A stretch of 64,000 nt of DNA from Streptomyces sp. A0958 (lineage in GTDB: Bacteria > Actinomycetota > Actinomycetes > Streptomycetales > Streptomycetaceae). Location: assembly GCF_004795035.1 (NCBI RefSeq), contig NZ_SSBK01000008.1:62001-126000 (forward strand), in the 5' to 3' direction. This document shows, piece by piece, positions 1 to 7,808 of this stretch (positions within the stretch are counted from its first letter, which is position 1; each line of letters opens with the position of its first letter). Both the position numbers and the translations under genes were made by a program. The notes beneath the pieces are model-generated. The model did not search any database. It was not told where the DNA came from and saw nothing but the letters and a program-made list of their open reading frames with translations.

Positions 1-53
1 ACCAAGGGGAGGACCGCCACCAGGAACCCGGCGACCGCGTAGGGATGGACCAC
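1..53 (-). CDS. Membrane protein, N-terminus only (cut by window edge)
   Basis: Seventeen codons from a GTG preceded by GGAGG four bases away. The visible residues are a hydrophobic stretch (AVAGFLVAVLPL), suggesting a first membrane segment. The gene lies just downstream of the phosphoesterase on the same strand and is probably co-transcribed with it. The family cannot be decided from this piece; a transporter is only a guess. Confidence 0.4.
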   Translation of the reverse strand, partial: MVHPYAVAGFLVAVLPL

Positions 54-83
54 GGTGCCTCCGGTTCGTGCGGGCGGGAGAGA

Positions 84-827
84 TCAGAGCACGACGCGGT
101 AGTGAGTGGTCAGGCGCCGGTCGTCGTCCAGGACGTGGAAGGCGAGGCCGGGCGGCTGGTCGCGGTCTGCGGCTTCATCGCCCTCCCAGGGCATGCGCAG
201 GGTCCAGGTGATGGCCGGTCCGACGATCACGGGACGCGCGGCGAAGGTCGAGGCGGCCGCGGTGTGGGCGTGGCCCGTGAGGACGGCGGCGACCTGCGGG
301 TGCGCGTCGAGCAGGTCCGCCAGCTGTCCGGGCTCTTCGAGCATGCCGGAGTCGGGCAGCGGGTGATGGAGTTCGACCGGCGGCTGGTGGAAGGCGATCA
401 GCGCCGCCCGGTCCCGCGGCAGCGCGGTGAGAGTGGTGTCGATCCAGGCCAGCGTCCGGGCGTCGAGGCGTCCTTCGTCGCGACCGGGGATGGTGGAGTC
501 GCACATCAGGATGGTGGTGCCGGCGATGTGGTGGGCCCGGTTGACGGGTCCGGGGCCGGGGGCCTCCCCGAGCAGGGCCTTGCGGTAGGCCGGTCGCGCG
601 TCGTGGTTCCCGGGGCACGTGAGCACGGGGAAGGGGGCGGTCAGGATCTGAGCCGCCTCCTCGTACTCGGCCTCCTCGCCGTGATCGGCGATGTCCCCGG
701 TGACCAGGAGCGCGTCGACCGGGTGGGGGAGGGCTCGCACGTAGTCCATGACGCGGGTGGCGCGCAGGGTCGCCCTCTCGCTGCCGTCCAGGTGCAGGTC
801 GCTGATGTGTGCCAGCAGCAGTGTCAT
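84..827 (-). CDS. Metallophosphoesterase (CpdA/Icc-like)
   Basis: A 247-residue calcineurin-like phosphoesterase. All dimetal motifs are visible: DLH near residue 10, GDIAD near 45, GNHD near 73, a histidine in AFHQPP near 145, and GHAHT near 185. Length and motif spacing fit the CpdA family, which hydrolyses cyclic nucleotides or other phosphodiesters in the cytoplasm; the substrate cannot be read from sequence. It is divergent from the CGNR regulator at 998, with an 11-bp dyad between them, so it may be that regulator's target. A probable membrane protein gene follows on the same strand. Confidence 0.85.
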   Translation of the reverse strand: MTLLLAHISDLHLDGSERATLRATRVMDYVRALPHPVDALLVTGDIADHGEEAEYEEAAQILTAPFPVLTCPGNHDARPAYRKALLGEAPGPGPVNRAHHIAGTTILMCDSTIPGRDEGRLDARTLAWIDTTLTALPRDRAALIAFHQPPVELHHPLPDSGMLEEPGQLADLLDAHPQVAAVLTGHAHTAAASTFAARPVIVGPAITWTLRMPWEGDEAADRDQPPGLAFHVLDDDRRLTTHYRVVL

Positions 828-895
828 TCCGCGGTCCCCTCCTATGGCGGGCTCAGCCGCCCTCCTGCGCCGGCAGGTGTCTCCACCACGTCGGC

Positions 896-927
896 CTCTA
901 ACGGAAGTTTTTGATTTTCCGTTAGAG
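896..927. promoter_or_regulatory. Operator-like dyad between divergent genes
   Basis: Perfect 11-bp arms CTCTAACGGAA and TTCCGTTAGAG separated by 10 bases. It lies between the phosphoesterase start (827) and the CGNR regulator start (998), a natural place for an autoregulatory operator. Regulator binding is inferred. Confidence 0.55.
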
Positions 928-997
928 ACTCTAGGGTGTGCGCAGGGATGTGATCAAGTGGCTGACGACCTGGCACCGAGAGGGAAGGAGATGCCTT

Positions 998-1615
998 GTG
1001 GACCGATGGCTGGCACTGGAACTGGCGAGCACGATTCGCCACGACGGAGAGGGTGGCGTCGCCGACGACCTCGCCACGGTCCAGGGAACGACGGACTGGA
1101 TACGGAAGCAGGAGCATCTGCTGGCCGGACAGGTTCGGACCGGAGCGCTCGCGGCAGACGAAGACCTCCGGCTCGGGATCATCGAGCTCCGGCAGGCGGT
1201 CCGAGCCCTGTTCGCCCGGTTGGTCAGTCCCGCTCCCCCCAGCCCGGCGGACGCCCATCGCCTGATGACCGCCGACCAGGCGATGGACCGCCTCAACACG
1301 GCTGCCGCGCGGGAACCGGTCGCCCCGCAGCTGGACTGGCCCGCCGGCGGAGTCCCTGCCGCCCGACTGCTGTCCGCGGAAGAGGACCCGTACGTTCGAC
1401 TTGTCGCGGCCCTGGCCCGAGCGGCCATCGACTTTCTCAGCGGCCCGCAGAGCACGCAGCTGCGATCGTGCACCGCGCCGCGCTGCGTGCGCTACTTCGT
1501 CAAGAGCCACGGTCGGCAGGAGTGGTGCAAGCCGTCATGCGGGAACCGCGCCCGAGCGGCACGCCACTACAGGCGCCGGCGAACGGAAGCCGACGGCGGG
1601 TCCACCCCGTCCTGA
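998..1615 (+). CDS. CGNR zinc-finger regulator (ABATE domain)
   Basis: About 205 residues. The N-terminal part (roughly 5-150) is the all-helical ABATE fold, beginning LALELASTIRH. The C-terminus carries the CGNR zinc finger: CTAPRC, then WCKPSCGNR, followed by a basic tail (RARAARHYRRRR). Family members are thought to be DNA-binding stress regulators. The GTG at 998 is chosen because AAGGAG ends 7 bases upstream; an in-frame GTG at 938 lacks this site. Divergent from the phosphoesterase, with a perfect dyad in between. Confidence 0.8.
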   Translation: MDRWLALELASTIRHDGEGGVADDLATVQGTTDWIRKQEHLLAGQVRTGALAADEDLRLGIIELRQAVRALFARLVSPAPPSPADAHRLMTADQAMDRLNTAAAREPVAPQLDWPAGGVPAARLLSAEEDPYVRLVAALARAAIDFLSGPQSTQLRSCTAPRCVRYFVKSHGRQEWCKPSCGNRARAARHYRRRRTEADGGSTPS

Positions 1616-1894
1616 TCGCCCGGGGGAGCCCGGTACTTCCCCGAGCGCCCGGCTGCGATCGAGCGGTCCGGCCCACGGCCACCGGCGCGGAGTCCTTCCT
1701 CGGCCTGGCCAGGGCGCTCGACGTGCCCGTGCCGTCCACCGTTCCGGACGAACCCGCCGGTCTCCTGGAGCACCTGGCACGGCCTCACCGGGAAGGACGT
1801 GCCGGATGACCTCGCCGACGCGTGCGCGGGCCGGCTGATCCAGGGCGACGCCCTGGTCGAGCGGGCCCACCGCGCAACGGCCGACCAGCTCGCC

Positions 1895-2040
1895 CGGGTG
1901 CTCCTGGTATGAGCGCGTGCCGCAGGTCAGATCCCCGGCCGGTAGCTCGCCCGTGGTCAGGTAGGCCGTGGCGACCTCGTCCGCGCAGGAACCGCCGTCC
2001 GGCGCGTAGAGGACGCCGTGTCCCTCGCCACCGGTGACGT
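1895..2040 (-). pseudogene. C-terminal remnant of a TAP-type alpha/beta hydrolase
   Basis: The reverse strand reads TGGEGHGVL, then SCADEVATAYLTTGELP and GDLTCGT. This is the C-terminal signature of secreted tripeptidyl-aminopeptidase (SlpD/SlpE, TAP-like) hydrolases, including the GHG histidine and paired cysteines. No catalytic serine region or start is present, so only the tail of the gene survives. The flanking 1616-1894 shows no convincing coding sequence. Confidence 0.5.
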
Positions 2041-2054
2041 ACGCCCTGCGGTGG

Positions 2055-2220
2055 CCGGCGCCCCGGCTGCTGGGGCCCTCGTCGGCCGAGCGGCTTGCGC
2101 TGGCGGCCGAGCGGGAGCGGGCGCCCGCCGAACGCAACCGGCTGGCCCACGAGTTGCACGACTCGATCGGGCACACGCTGACGGCCGCCACGATCCAGGC
2201 GGCGGTCGCGGGCGAGGTGC
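2055..2220 (+). pseudogene. Fragment of a sensor histidine kinase DHp domain
   Basis: Forward translation gives RLALAAERERAPAERNRL followed by AHELHDSIGHTLTAATIQAA. This is the HisKA_3 dimerisation helix with the phospho-accepting histidine (ELHD). No sensor or ATPase domain flanks it, so it is an isolated fragment. The rest of 2221-2425 holds nothing I can identify. Confidence 0.55.
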
Positions 2221-2425
2221 CGTCTTCCACCGCGTTCTGCCGTTCGACTGAGTACGTCCCTGCGCGGCCGCCCGGGGCTCCGCAGCCCCCGCTCGCGAGG
2301 TCAGGGCACACGCCTCGCGGCCCGAGCGCTTCCGGCCCGCTCCTGGATGCCGCGTGCGGCCGCAGGGGGCGATCCCGCGTACGGGCCGACGCCGCTCGCG
2401 ACGTTCGGCCCGAACGGGGCCCTCG

Positions 2426-2875
2426 TCACGCCGGTCGCCTTCTCCGCCACAGCAGGGTGACCGCGAAGACGCCCGCCAGAGAGGGAACCATCCCGGCCCA
2501 GCCCAGCTCCGGCGGCAGTCCGGTCGCGCCGGAGGTGTCCTTGATCAGCAACCCGGTCAGTCCGGCGCCGGCGCCGAGCACGAACATCGCGGTCGCGACG
2601 GAGGGGGCCCACCGCTTGCCCGCCTTGACGGCCCAGGCCGTCGTGAGCCAGGCAAGGACGCCGAGCGCCCCGATGACGGACGACACGACCAGGTAGGTGG
2701 TGACGGCCGAGTCGATCTGCTCCTGGGAGTAGTCGGGATAGCCGGCGCGGACGTGGTCGGCCAGCAGATGGGTGGTGGAGCGGTCGGCGTACGGGGCGAT
2801 CGTCGCGAGGACGGTGAGGGCAAGGCCCACGTACACCGCTGCGAGTGGCCCTCGTGTGGGGAGTGGTTGATTCAT
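2426..2875 (-). CDS. Hypothetical four-helix membrane protein
   Basis: A 149-residue protein with about four hydrophobic helices (near residues 10-30, 62-85, 92-112 and 125-143), a loop rich in polar residues after helix 1 (HVRAGYPDYSQEQ) and a basic C-terminal end (WRRRRPA). It resembles small integral membrane proteins common in Streptomyces, but I cannot name a family. It is downstream of the esterase on the same strand with an 82-bp gap, so the two may be co-transcribed. Confidence 0.6.
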   Translation of the reverse strand: MNQPLPTRGPLAAVYVGLALTVLATIAPYADRSTTHLLADHVRAGYPDYSQEQIDSAVTTYLVVSSVIGALGVLAWLTTAWAVKAGKRWAPSVATAMFVLGAGAGLTGLLIKDTSGATGLPPELGWAGMVPSLAGVFAVTLLWRRRRPA

Positions 2876-2957
2876 CAGGGTGTGCTTCTCTCGTCGTTTC
2901 CCGAGCCGGGAGACCGCTGGGCCGTCGGGCCCGGGGGCGGGGGCATCGGTTCCGCCG

Positions 2958-3923
2958 TCACTTCGCCAGGGCCGCGTCGAGGAAGGCGAGGATCTCCGCC
3001 TGAGCGGCGTGGGCCTGCGGTTCGATGCCGGGCAGAGTGAGGAACGAGTGCTGTGCTCCCGGGTATTCGGAGAGCCGCACGGGAGTTCCTGCCTCGCGCA
3101 GCCGCTCCGCGTAGCGGCGGCCGTGGTCGGCGGCCGCGTCCCGGGTGGGCACCACCACGAGCGCCGGGGCGAGCCCGCTCAGGTCGTTCGCGTACAGCGG
3201 CGAGACCGCGCGGGCGTCGGCACCCGGCGGGACGGCGAGCCGCTGGAAGAACTGCAGTTGTGGCAGGACCCGGGTCGGGCTGTACGCGTACTCGGCCACC
3301 GAGGGGTAGTCGAACATCGTCTCGGTCATGTCGACGGCGGGGTTGACCAGCACCTGCGCCCTCAGCTCCAGCCCGGCCTCCCGGGCCCGGATGGCCGTCA
3401 GCGCGCTGATCAGCGCGCCGCAGCTCTCGCCGAAGACGGCCGCGCGCGCAGGGTCGGCGCCCCACTGTTCGGCGTGCCCCACCACGTGCCGGAGTACGTC
3501 CCAGCCGTCGTCGGCGGCGTCCGACAGCGGGCTGTCGGGAGCGAGGAGGCGGTGCTCGACGGAGACGACGAGGGCGGGCAGCCGCGCGGCGAGGTGGCTG
3601 TTGGTCCAGTCGCACTGCACCGCCGTGCCCACGAAGCTGCCTCCGTGGACATGGACCACGAGCGGCAGCGGGTCGGTCCGGGCCGCGGCGCCGTCGCCCC
3701 CCGTCGGGGCCGGCCGGTAGACCCGGACCGGTAGGTCGCGGCCGGGCAGTGCGACCTTCTGCCAGACGATCTCGGCGCCGGTGTCCGGCTCTCCCAGGAC
3801 CGCCCGCGCCGCGCTGGAGGCCCGGAAGCGGTTCTCCGCGTCGCGGTAGGCGAGCAGTTCCTCGGTGGTGATCGCCGAGAAATCCGGCTCGGGCGGTCGT
3901 GCCGCGGTGGTGGTCTCGCTCAT
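2958..3923 (-). CDS. Alpha/beta-hydrolase esterase (HSL/acetyl-esterase type)
   Basis: A 321-residue carboxylesterase of the hormone-sensitive-lipase family. The oxyanion motif HGGS is near residue 95, the nucleophile elbow GESCG near 160, and the catalytic histidine in GAQHSFL near 290. Note the elbow reads GESCG rather than the usual GDSAG. Cytoplasmic, probably acting on small acyl esters; substrate unknown. The ATG at 3923 is followed by a typical polar N-terminus. Divergent from the TetR gene at 4102 with an operator array between, so likely repressed by it. Confidence 0.8.
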   Translation of the reverse strand: MSETTTAARPPEPDFSAITTEELLAYRDAENRFRASSAARAVLGEPDTGAEIVWQKVALPGRDLPVRVYRPAPTGGDGAAARTDPLPLVVHVHGGSFVGTAVQCDWTNSHLAARLPALVVSVEHRLLAPDSPLSDAADDGWDVLRHVVGHAEQWGADPARAAVFGESCGALISALTAIRAREAGLELRAQVLVNPAVDMTETMFDYPSVAEYAYSPTRVLPQLQFFQRLAVPPGADARAVSPLYANDLSGLAPALVVVPTRDAAADHGRRYAERLREAGTPVRLSEYPGAQHSFLTLPGIEPQAHAAQAEILAFLDAALAK

Positions 3924-3990
3924 GTGTCCTTCTCCCCTCCCGGCCGCATACCGGGTGTGTCGTGTGACCGGACAGCCCAATGCCCTCATT

Positions 3991-4072
3991 ATGCACGCGA
4001 TGCGTGCATCAGCAAGCGCATAGACAAGCGCATAGCCAAGTGCATAGACAAGTGCATAGGTAAGTGCATGGG
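3991..4072. repeat. Palindrome plus five 12-bp tandem repeats (operator array)
   Basis: The palindrome ATGCACGC-GAT-GCGTGCAT (3991-4009) is followed at once by five 12-bp tandem units of the form CAAGYGCATAGN (starting at 4013, 4025, 4037, 4049 and 4061). All lie in the intergenic space between the esterase and the TetR gene. The GCAT core is shared by palindrome and repeats, suggesting several copies of one operator half-site. Confidence 0.7.
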
Positions 4073-4101
4073 TTAGGGTGAGTACGGACGAGAGGGGCGA
4101 G

Positions 4102-4755
4102 ATGACTGGCCGAAGACGATGGTCGACGGAGGAGATCCTGGACACGGCGGCGGAACTGCTGCGCACGAGCGACGCCGAGGCGTTCAGCGTGCGCAAACTC
4201 GCCGCAGTGCTCGGGACCGACTCCTCCAGCCTCTACCGGCACTTCCGCAACAAGACCGAACTGCTGCGCGCGGTTGCCGACCGCATCCTGCTGGCCGCCA
4301 TGGACGGCTACCGCCCCGAGGGCGACTGGAAGCAGCGCGTCACGGCCCTGGCCCTGTGCCTGCGCGAGGCATTCGGCGAGCAGCCCCAACTCGCCGCGGT
4401 GTGGGGGCGCTATGCGTCCGGCGGCACCGGCTCCCGGTTGGTCATGGAGGAGCTGTTGCAGGCCCTGCGCTCGTCCGGCCTGCCCGACGAGGAGGTCCCG
4501 GTGCGATACCACCGCATCGCGATCCTCCTCGCCGCGCTGCTCGCCTCCGAGGCGGGTATCGGCACCATCACCCCCAAGGAGTACGAACAGGGCATGGAGC
4601 AGTTCCGCGTCGCGGTGCTCGGCGCCGACCCCGAACGCTTCCCCGCCCTGGCGCACTTCGCCCGCGACGTCCGCCCCCTCGGAGCGGACCGCCGCACCGC
4701 GTTCGAAGAAATCCTCGCCGCCCATCTGGCCCACATCGAGGCCCAGATCCCCTGA
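4102..4755 (+). CDS. TetR-family repressor
   Basis: About 217 residues. The N-terminal helix-turn-helix is typical: EEILDTAAELLR, then FSVRKLAAVLGTDSSSLYRH and FRNKTELL. The remainder is helical TetR ligand-binding domain (TetR_C type, AEAGIGTITPKEYEQGM region). The ATG at 4102 is preferred because GAGAGGGGCGAG precedes it; an in-frame GTG lies at 4078. It probably controls the divergent esterase and itself through the repeat array immediately upstream. Confidence 0.85.
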   Translation: MTGRRRWSTEEILDTAAELLRTSDAEAFSVRKLAAVLGTDSSSLYRHFRNKTELLRAVADRILLAAMDGYRPEGDWKQRVTALALCLREAFGEQPQLAAVWGRYASGGTGSRLVMEELLQALRSSGLPDEEVPVRYHRIAILLAALLASEAGIGTITPKEYEQGMEQFRVAVLGADPERFPALAHFARDVRPLGADRRTAFEEILAAHLAHIEAQIP

Positions 4756-5029
4756 GGTGCCGGCTCACGAGTGCGACGCGGACCGCGCAGCTGCCGCCGG
4801 CCCGGTGCCGGGGGCCGGGCGGGCTTCACGGACACGGCCGGAAGAGGGGTCTGACGATGACGCCTGGTCAGCCCGCCACGACCTCCGTGTTCTGCCCCGC
4901 ACTCAGCAGCCGACGCCCGTCGTCCTGCCTGCTCATCACGTACGGCGGGGCGCCCTCGCTCTCCTCGCCCGGGGCAGGAACGCGTCTGGGTCCTTGCGCT
5001 GCTGGGGGCGTTCGACGGCGGCGACGACC

Positions 5030-5225
5030 TCTCCTGGGGCTGAACCCAGCGACCGTCCACCGTGTCCTGACCCGCTGCAAACTTGCCCGCCTGGCCCACC
5101 TGGACCGGGCGACCGGCCGGGTGATCCGCCGCTATGAGCACGCCGCCCCGGCGACCTCGTCCACGTCGACATCAAGAAGCTCGGCAACATTCCCGACGGC
5201 GGCGGCCACAAGGCCCTCGGCCACC
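5030..5225 (+). pseudogene. IS481-family transposase fragment
   Basis: Reads LGLNPATVHRVLTRCKLARL then AHLDRATGRVIRRYEHA and, after a frame change near 5150, DLVHVDIKKLGNIPDGGG. This is the N-terminal HTH-to-DDE junction of IS481 transposases, with the first catalytic aspartate in HVDIKK. The reading frame is broken and the rest of the gene is missing; the fragment stops where the IS3 remnant begins on the other strand. 4756-5029 shows nothing recognisable. Confidence 0.65.
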
Positions 5226-5550
5226 CGGGCCTCCAGCTGCCGGACCCGCTCGTCCGAATCAGCCGCTGGTGCGGCGTCGGCCGCCCGCGCCGGCATCTTT
5301 GCGGGCAACGCGGCAGCACCACGACGTTCGCGGTCCCGCAGCACCCACTCGCGCGGGGTGGCCCGGTTGACGCCCAGGTCAGCGGCGATTCTCTTGTACG
5401 TCGCTCCGGGCGTGGACTCGTACAGAGCCACAGCATCGGCCCGGAACTCGACCGAGTAGTCCTTCAGCGCCATCGGCGGTTTCTCGCTTCCTCCGGATCA
5501 ATCAAGATCCAGTATCAGCGTGTCCACCAGACAGGGGCAGACCCCGACAC
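5215..5550 (-). mobile_element. IS3-family element remnant (left end plus truncated orfA)
   Basis: A truncated OrfA starts at 5473 (MALKDYSVEFRADAVALYES, then TYKRIAADLGVNRATPREWV), the HTH of IS3-family transposases. The leucine-zipper region is reached (RQLEARVAE) and then lost near 5215, at the junction with the IS481 fragment. Upstream of the start lies a sequence typical of an IS3 end, with TGTCTGGTGGACACGC on the reverse strand. OrfB is absent, so the element cannot move by itself. Confidence 0.65.
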
Positions 5551-5610
5551 ACCGCGCTCAAGGGCCAACCACCCGCCGGCCGCGTCCCCCAACCTCACAG
5601 GGCAATACAC

Positions 5611-7083
5611 CTAGGGCAGGCTGTTCGCGGACGCCTCCTGCGAGGTGGTGACCGCGTCCGGACCGGTGGAACGTCGCGGGGCCGGGGAACGGCCCGCGGG
5701 CGTGGACCTCGCCAGCCACAGGCCGGTGAACACGGCGGTGGCCAGTGTGATGGCGCCGGCCGCGACGAAGGCGCTGTCGAGGCCGGTCTCGAGGGAGGCG
5801 CCGCCGGATTGCCGGGTGCGGACGACGGCTCCGAGCACCGCCACACCGAGCACCGCACCGATCTGCCGGGTCGTGCTGCTGATGCCTGAGGCGAGGCCGC
5901 CTTCCTGCGGGCTGACTGCTTGGATGGCGGCTCCCGTCAGTGGGGGCAGGGTCAGGGCGAAGCCGGTGCCGACGACTCCCAGCCGCCACCACACGTTCCC
6001 GTAGCCGGTGTCGGCGTGCACCATGCCGAGCGCCAGCAGTCCCAGGCCGGCCAGGGCCAGGCCGGTGGTGACGACGATGCGGAAGCCGTACCGGGCGGCG
6101 AGCCGGCCCGCGTACGGGCTGACGATCACCATGGCGAGGGACATCGGCAGGGTCTGGAGTCCGGCGCGCAGGATCGAGCTGCCCTGGACGTACACGAAGA
6201 ACTGGGAGAAGAAGAACGACGAGCCCATGAGCGCGAACCCGACCACGACCATGGCGGTGTTGGAGACCGTGAACAGGCGCTGCCCGAACAGCCGCAGCGG
6301 CAGCATCGGAGCGGAGCGGCGCGCTTCGACGGCGACGAAGGCGGCGAGGAGGGCCATCCCGGCGGCGAAGCTCCCCAGGATCAGCGGTGACGTCCAGCCG
6401 CGGGCACCACCCTCGATCAGCCCGTACGTCAGCGTCCCCACCCCCAGAACGGACAGTACCGTCCCCGGGACGTCGATCGCGGGGGCGTTCGGATTGCGGG
6501 TCTCCTCAAGGCTGTGCAGACCGGCCAGCAGGAGGACCACGCCGATGGGCAGATTGACCAGGAAGATGGCGGGCCAGCCGAAGGCGTCCGTCAGCGCGCC
6601 GCCGGCCACGGGGCCTGCGGCCAGGCCGATTCCGCTGAGCCCGGCCCACAGCCCGATCGCCTTGACGCGTTCCTGCGGCACGGGGTGGGCGGCGGCGAGC
6701 AGGGCGAGCGAGGCAGGGCTCAGCGCCGCGGCCCCGATGCCCTGCAGCACCCGGCCGGTGACCAGCCAGCCGAGCGAGGGCGCGAGGCTGCACAGCACGG
6801 ACGCGGCGGTGAACACCGCCACGCCGGTCAGGTACACGCGCTTGCGCCCGAACCGGTCGGCGAAGACACCGCCGGACAGCAACAGCATCGCGACCAGCAG
6901 TACGTACGCGTCGACGATCCATTGCAGACCGGTCAGCTGGGTGTGCAGCCGGTGCTGCATGTCGGGCAGCGCCGCTCCGACGATCGTGTTGTCGAGCAGG
7001 ACCATGAACTGGCCCAGACAGGTCACCGTGAGCAGCACGCCCCGGGGCGAACGACTGCCTACGGCCGCAGGCGGAGCTGCCAT
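5611..7083 (-). CDS. DHA2-family MFS multidrug exporter (EmrB/QacA type)
   Basis: A 490-residue transporter with about 14 membrane segments. It begins VLLTVTCLGQFMVLLDNTIV, carries the motif-C region near TM5 (LSGIGLAAGPVAGGALTDAF) and the motif-A loop DRFGRKRV. Length and the LDNTIV motif fit the drug:H+ antiporter DHA2 group. Divergent from a TetR regulator at 7215 with two dyads sharing the half-site ACGCA in the gap, so it is almost certainly that regulator's target. It ends with TAG in a CTAG site. Confidence 0.9.
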   Translation of the reverse strand: MAAPPAAVGSRSPRGVLLTVTCLGQFMVLLDNTIVGAALPDMQHRLHTQLTGLQWIVDAYVLLVAMLLLSGGVFADRFGRKRVYLTGVAVFTAASVLCSLAPSLGWLVTGRVLQGIGAAALSPASLALLAAAHPVPQERVKAIGLWAGLSGIGLAAGPVAGGALTDAFGWPAIFLVNLPIGVVLLLAGLHSLEETRNPNAPAIDVPGTVLSVLGVGTLTYGLIEGGARGWTSPLILGSFAAGMALLAAFVAVEARRSAPMLPLRLFGQRLFTVSNTAMVVVGFALMGSSFFFSQFFVYVQGSSILRAGLQTLPMSLAMVIVSPYAGRLAARYGFRIVVTTGLALAGLGLLALGMVHADTGYGNVWWRLGVVGTGFALTLPPLTGAAIQAVSPQEGGLASGISSTTRQIGAVLGVAVLGAVVRTRQSGGASLETGLDSAFVAAGAITLATAVFTGLWLARSTPAGRSPAPRRSTGPDAVTTSQEASANSLP

Positions 7084-7130
7084 GGGGATTCCTCTCGATC
7101 GATGGTCGCCCCCGGTGGAACACCGGACGC

Positions 7131-7205
7131 CCTAACGCAGCCAGTGACTGCGTTAGGTGACTCTAAGGTGGGGTGCCTCGTAAACGCAAGTAATTACTGC
7201 GTTAA
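7131..7205. promoter_or_regulatory. Two operators with a common half-site (exporter/TetR)
   Basis: Operator 1: CCTAACGCAG, 7 bases, CTGCGTTAGG (7131-7157; perfect 10-bp arms). Operator 2: TAAACGCA ... TGCGTTAA around GTAATTAC (7181-7205), ending 9 bases before the TetR ATG, so a bound repressor would cover its ribosome site. One operator lies near each of the two divergent genes. Confidence 0.75.
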
Positions 7206-7214
7206 GGTGGTGGG

Positions 7215-7781
7215 ATGAATGAGAAGGAGCGGGCCCGGCGGCCCGGCGGGCGCAGCGCCCGCGTCGGCGCGCAGGTGCACCAGGCCGTCACCGAACTGAT
7301 CAGCGAGCGCGGCTACGGCCACTTCACCGTCGGCGAGGTAGCGGCCCGCGCGGGCGTGGCCGACAGCAGCATCTACCGCCGGTGGGGCGGTCTGGAGGCT
7401 CTGCTCAGCGACGTGGCGCTCACCCGCCTCAACGCTCGGTCGCCGATGCCCGACACCGGGAGCCTGGCCGGCGACCTGCGCACGTACGCGGCCCAAGTGG
7501 CCCGCGAGATCACCGGACCCGACGGTCCGGCGGTGCTGCACCTCGCCGTCGCGCTGGCCGGCAAGGGTCAACAGGGCCTGCGGGCTCGTGAAGACCTCCG
7601 CGCCGAACGCACCCGGCAACTGCAGTCCGTGCTCGACCGCGCCCGCGAACGCGGCGAGGACGTACCCGACGCGTTCGAGGTGCTGGACCACATCCTGGCC
7701 CCGATGTACATCCGCGTCCTGTTCGGCATGGGCCCGCTCACCCCGGAGTACGTCGACGGGCTGGTGGACCGGTTGCTGTGA
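7215..7781 (+). CDS. TetR-family repressor of the DHA2 exporter
   Basis: A 188-residue TetR protein. Helix-turn-helix: VHQAVTELISERGYGHFTV, GEVAARAGVADSSIYRRWG. The C-terminal half (residues 75-188) matches the TetR_C_11/TetR_C_33 type with a KGQQGLRAREDLRAERTRQL segment. It is divergent from the EmrB/QacA-type transporter, with two near-identical operators between them, so it is inferred to repress both the transporter and itself and to respond to a transported compound. Confidence 0.85.
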   Translation: MNEKERARRPGGRSARVGAQVHQAVTELISERGYGHFTVGEVAARAGVADSSIYRRWGGLEALLSDVALTRLNARSPMPDTGSLAGDLRTYAAQVAREITGPDGPAVLHLAVALAGKGQQGLRAREDLRAERTRQLQSVLDRARERGEDVPDAFEVLDHILAPMYIRVLFGMGPLTPEYVDGLVDRLL

Positions 7782-7808
7782 CCTCGGCCCGGTCCCCGCG
7801 AGCAGCCC

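Noticed and set aside
4013..4072. CRISPR or origin iterons
   Set aside because: 12-bp units without spacers, no replication gene nearby; position between divergent TetR and esterase genes favours an operator.
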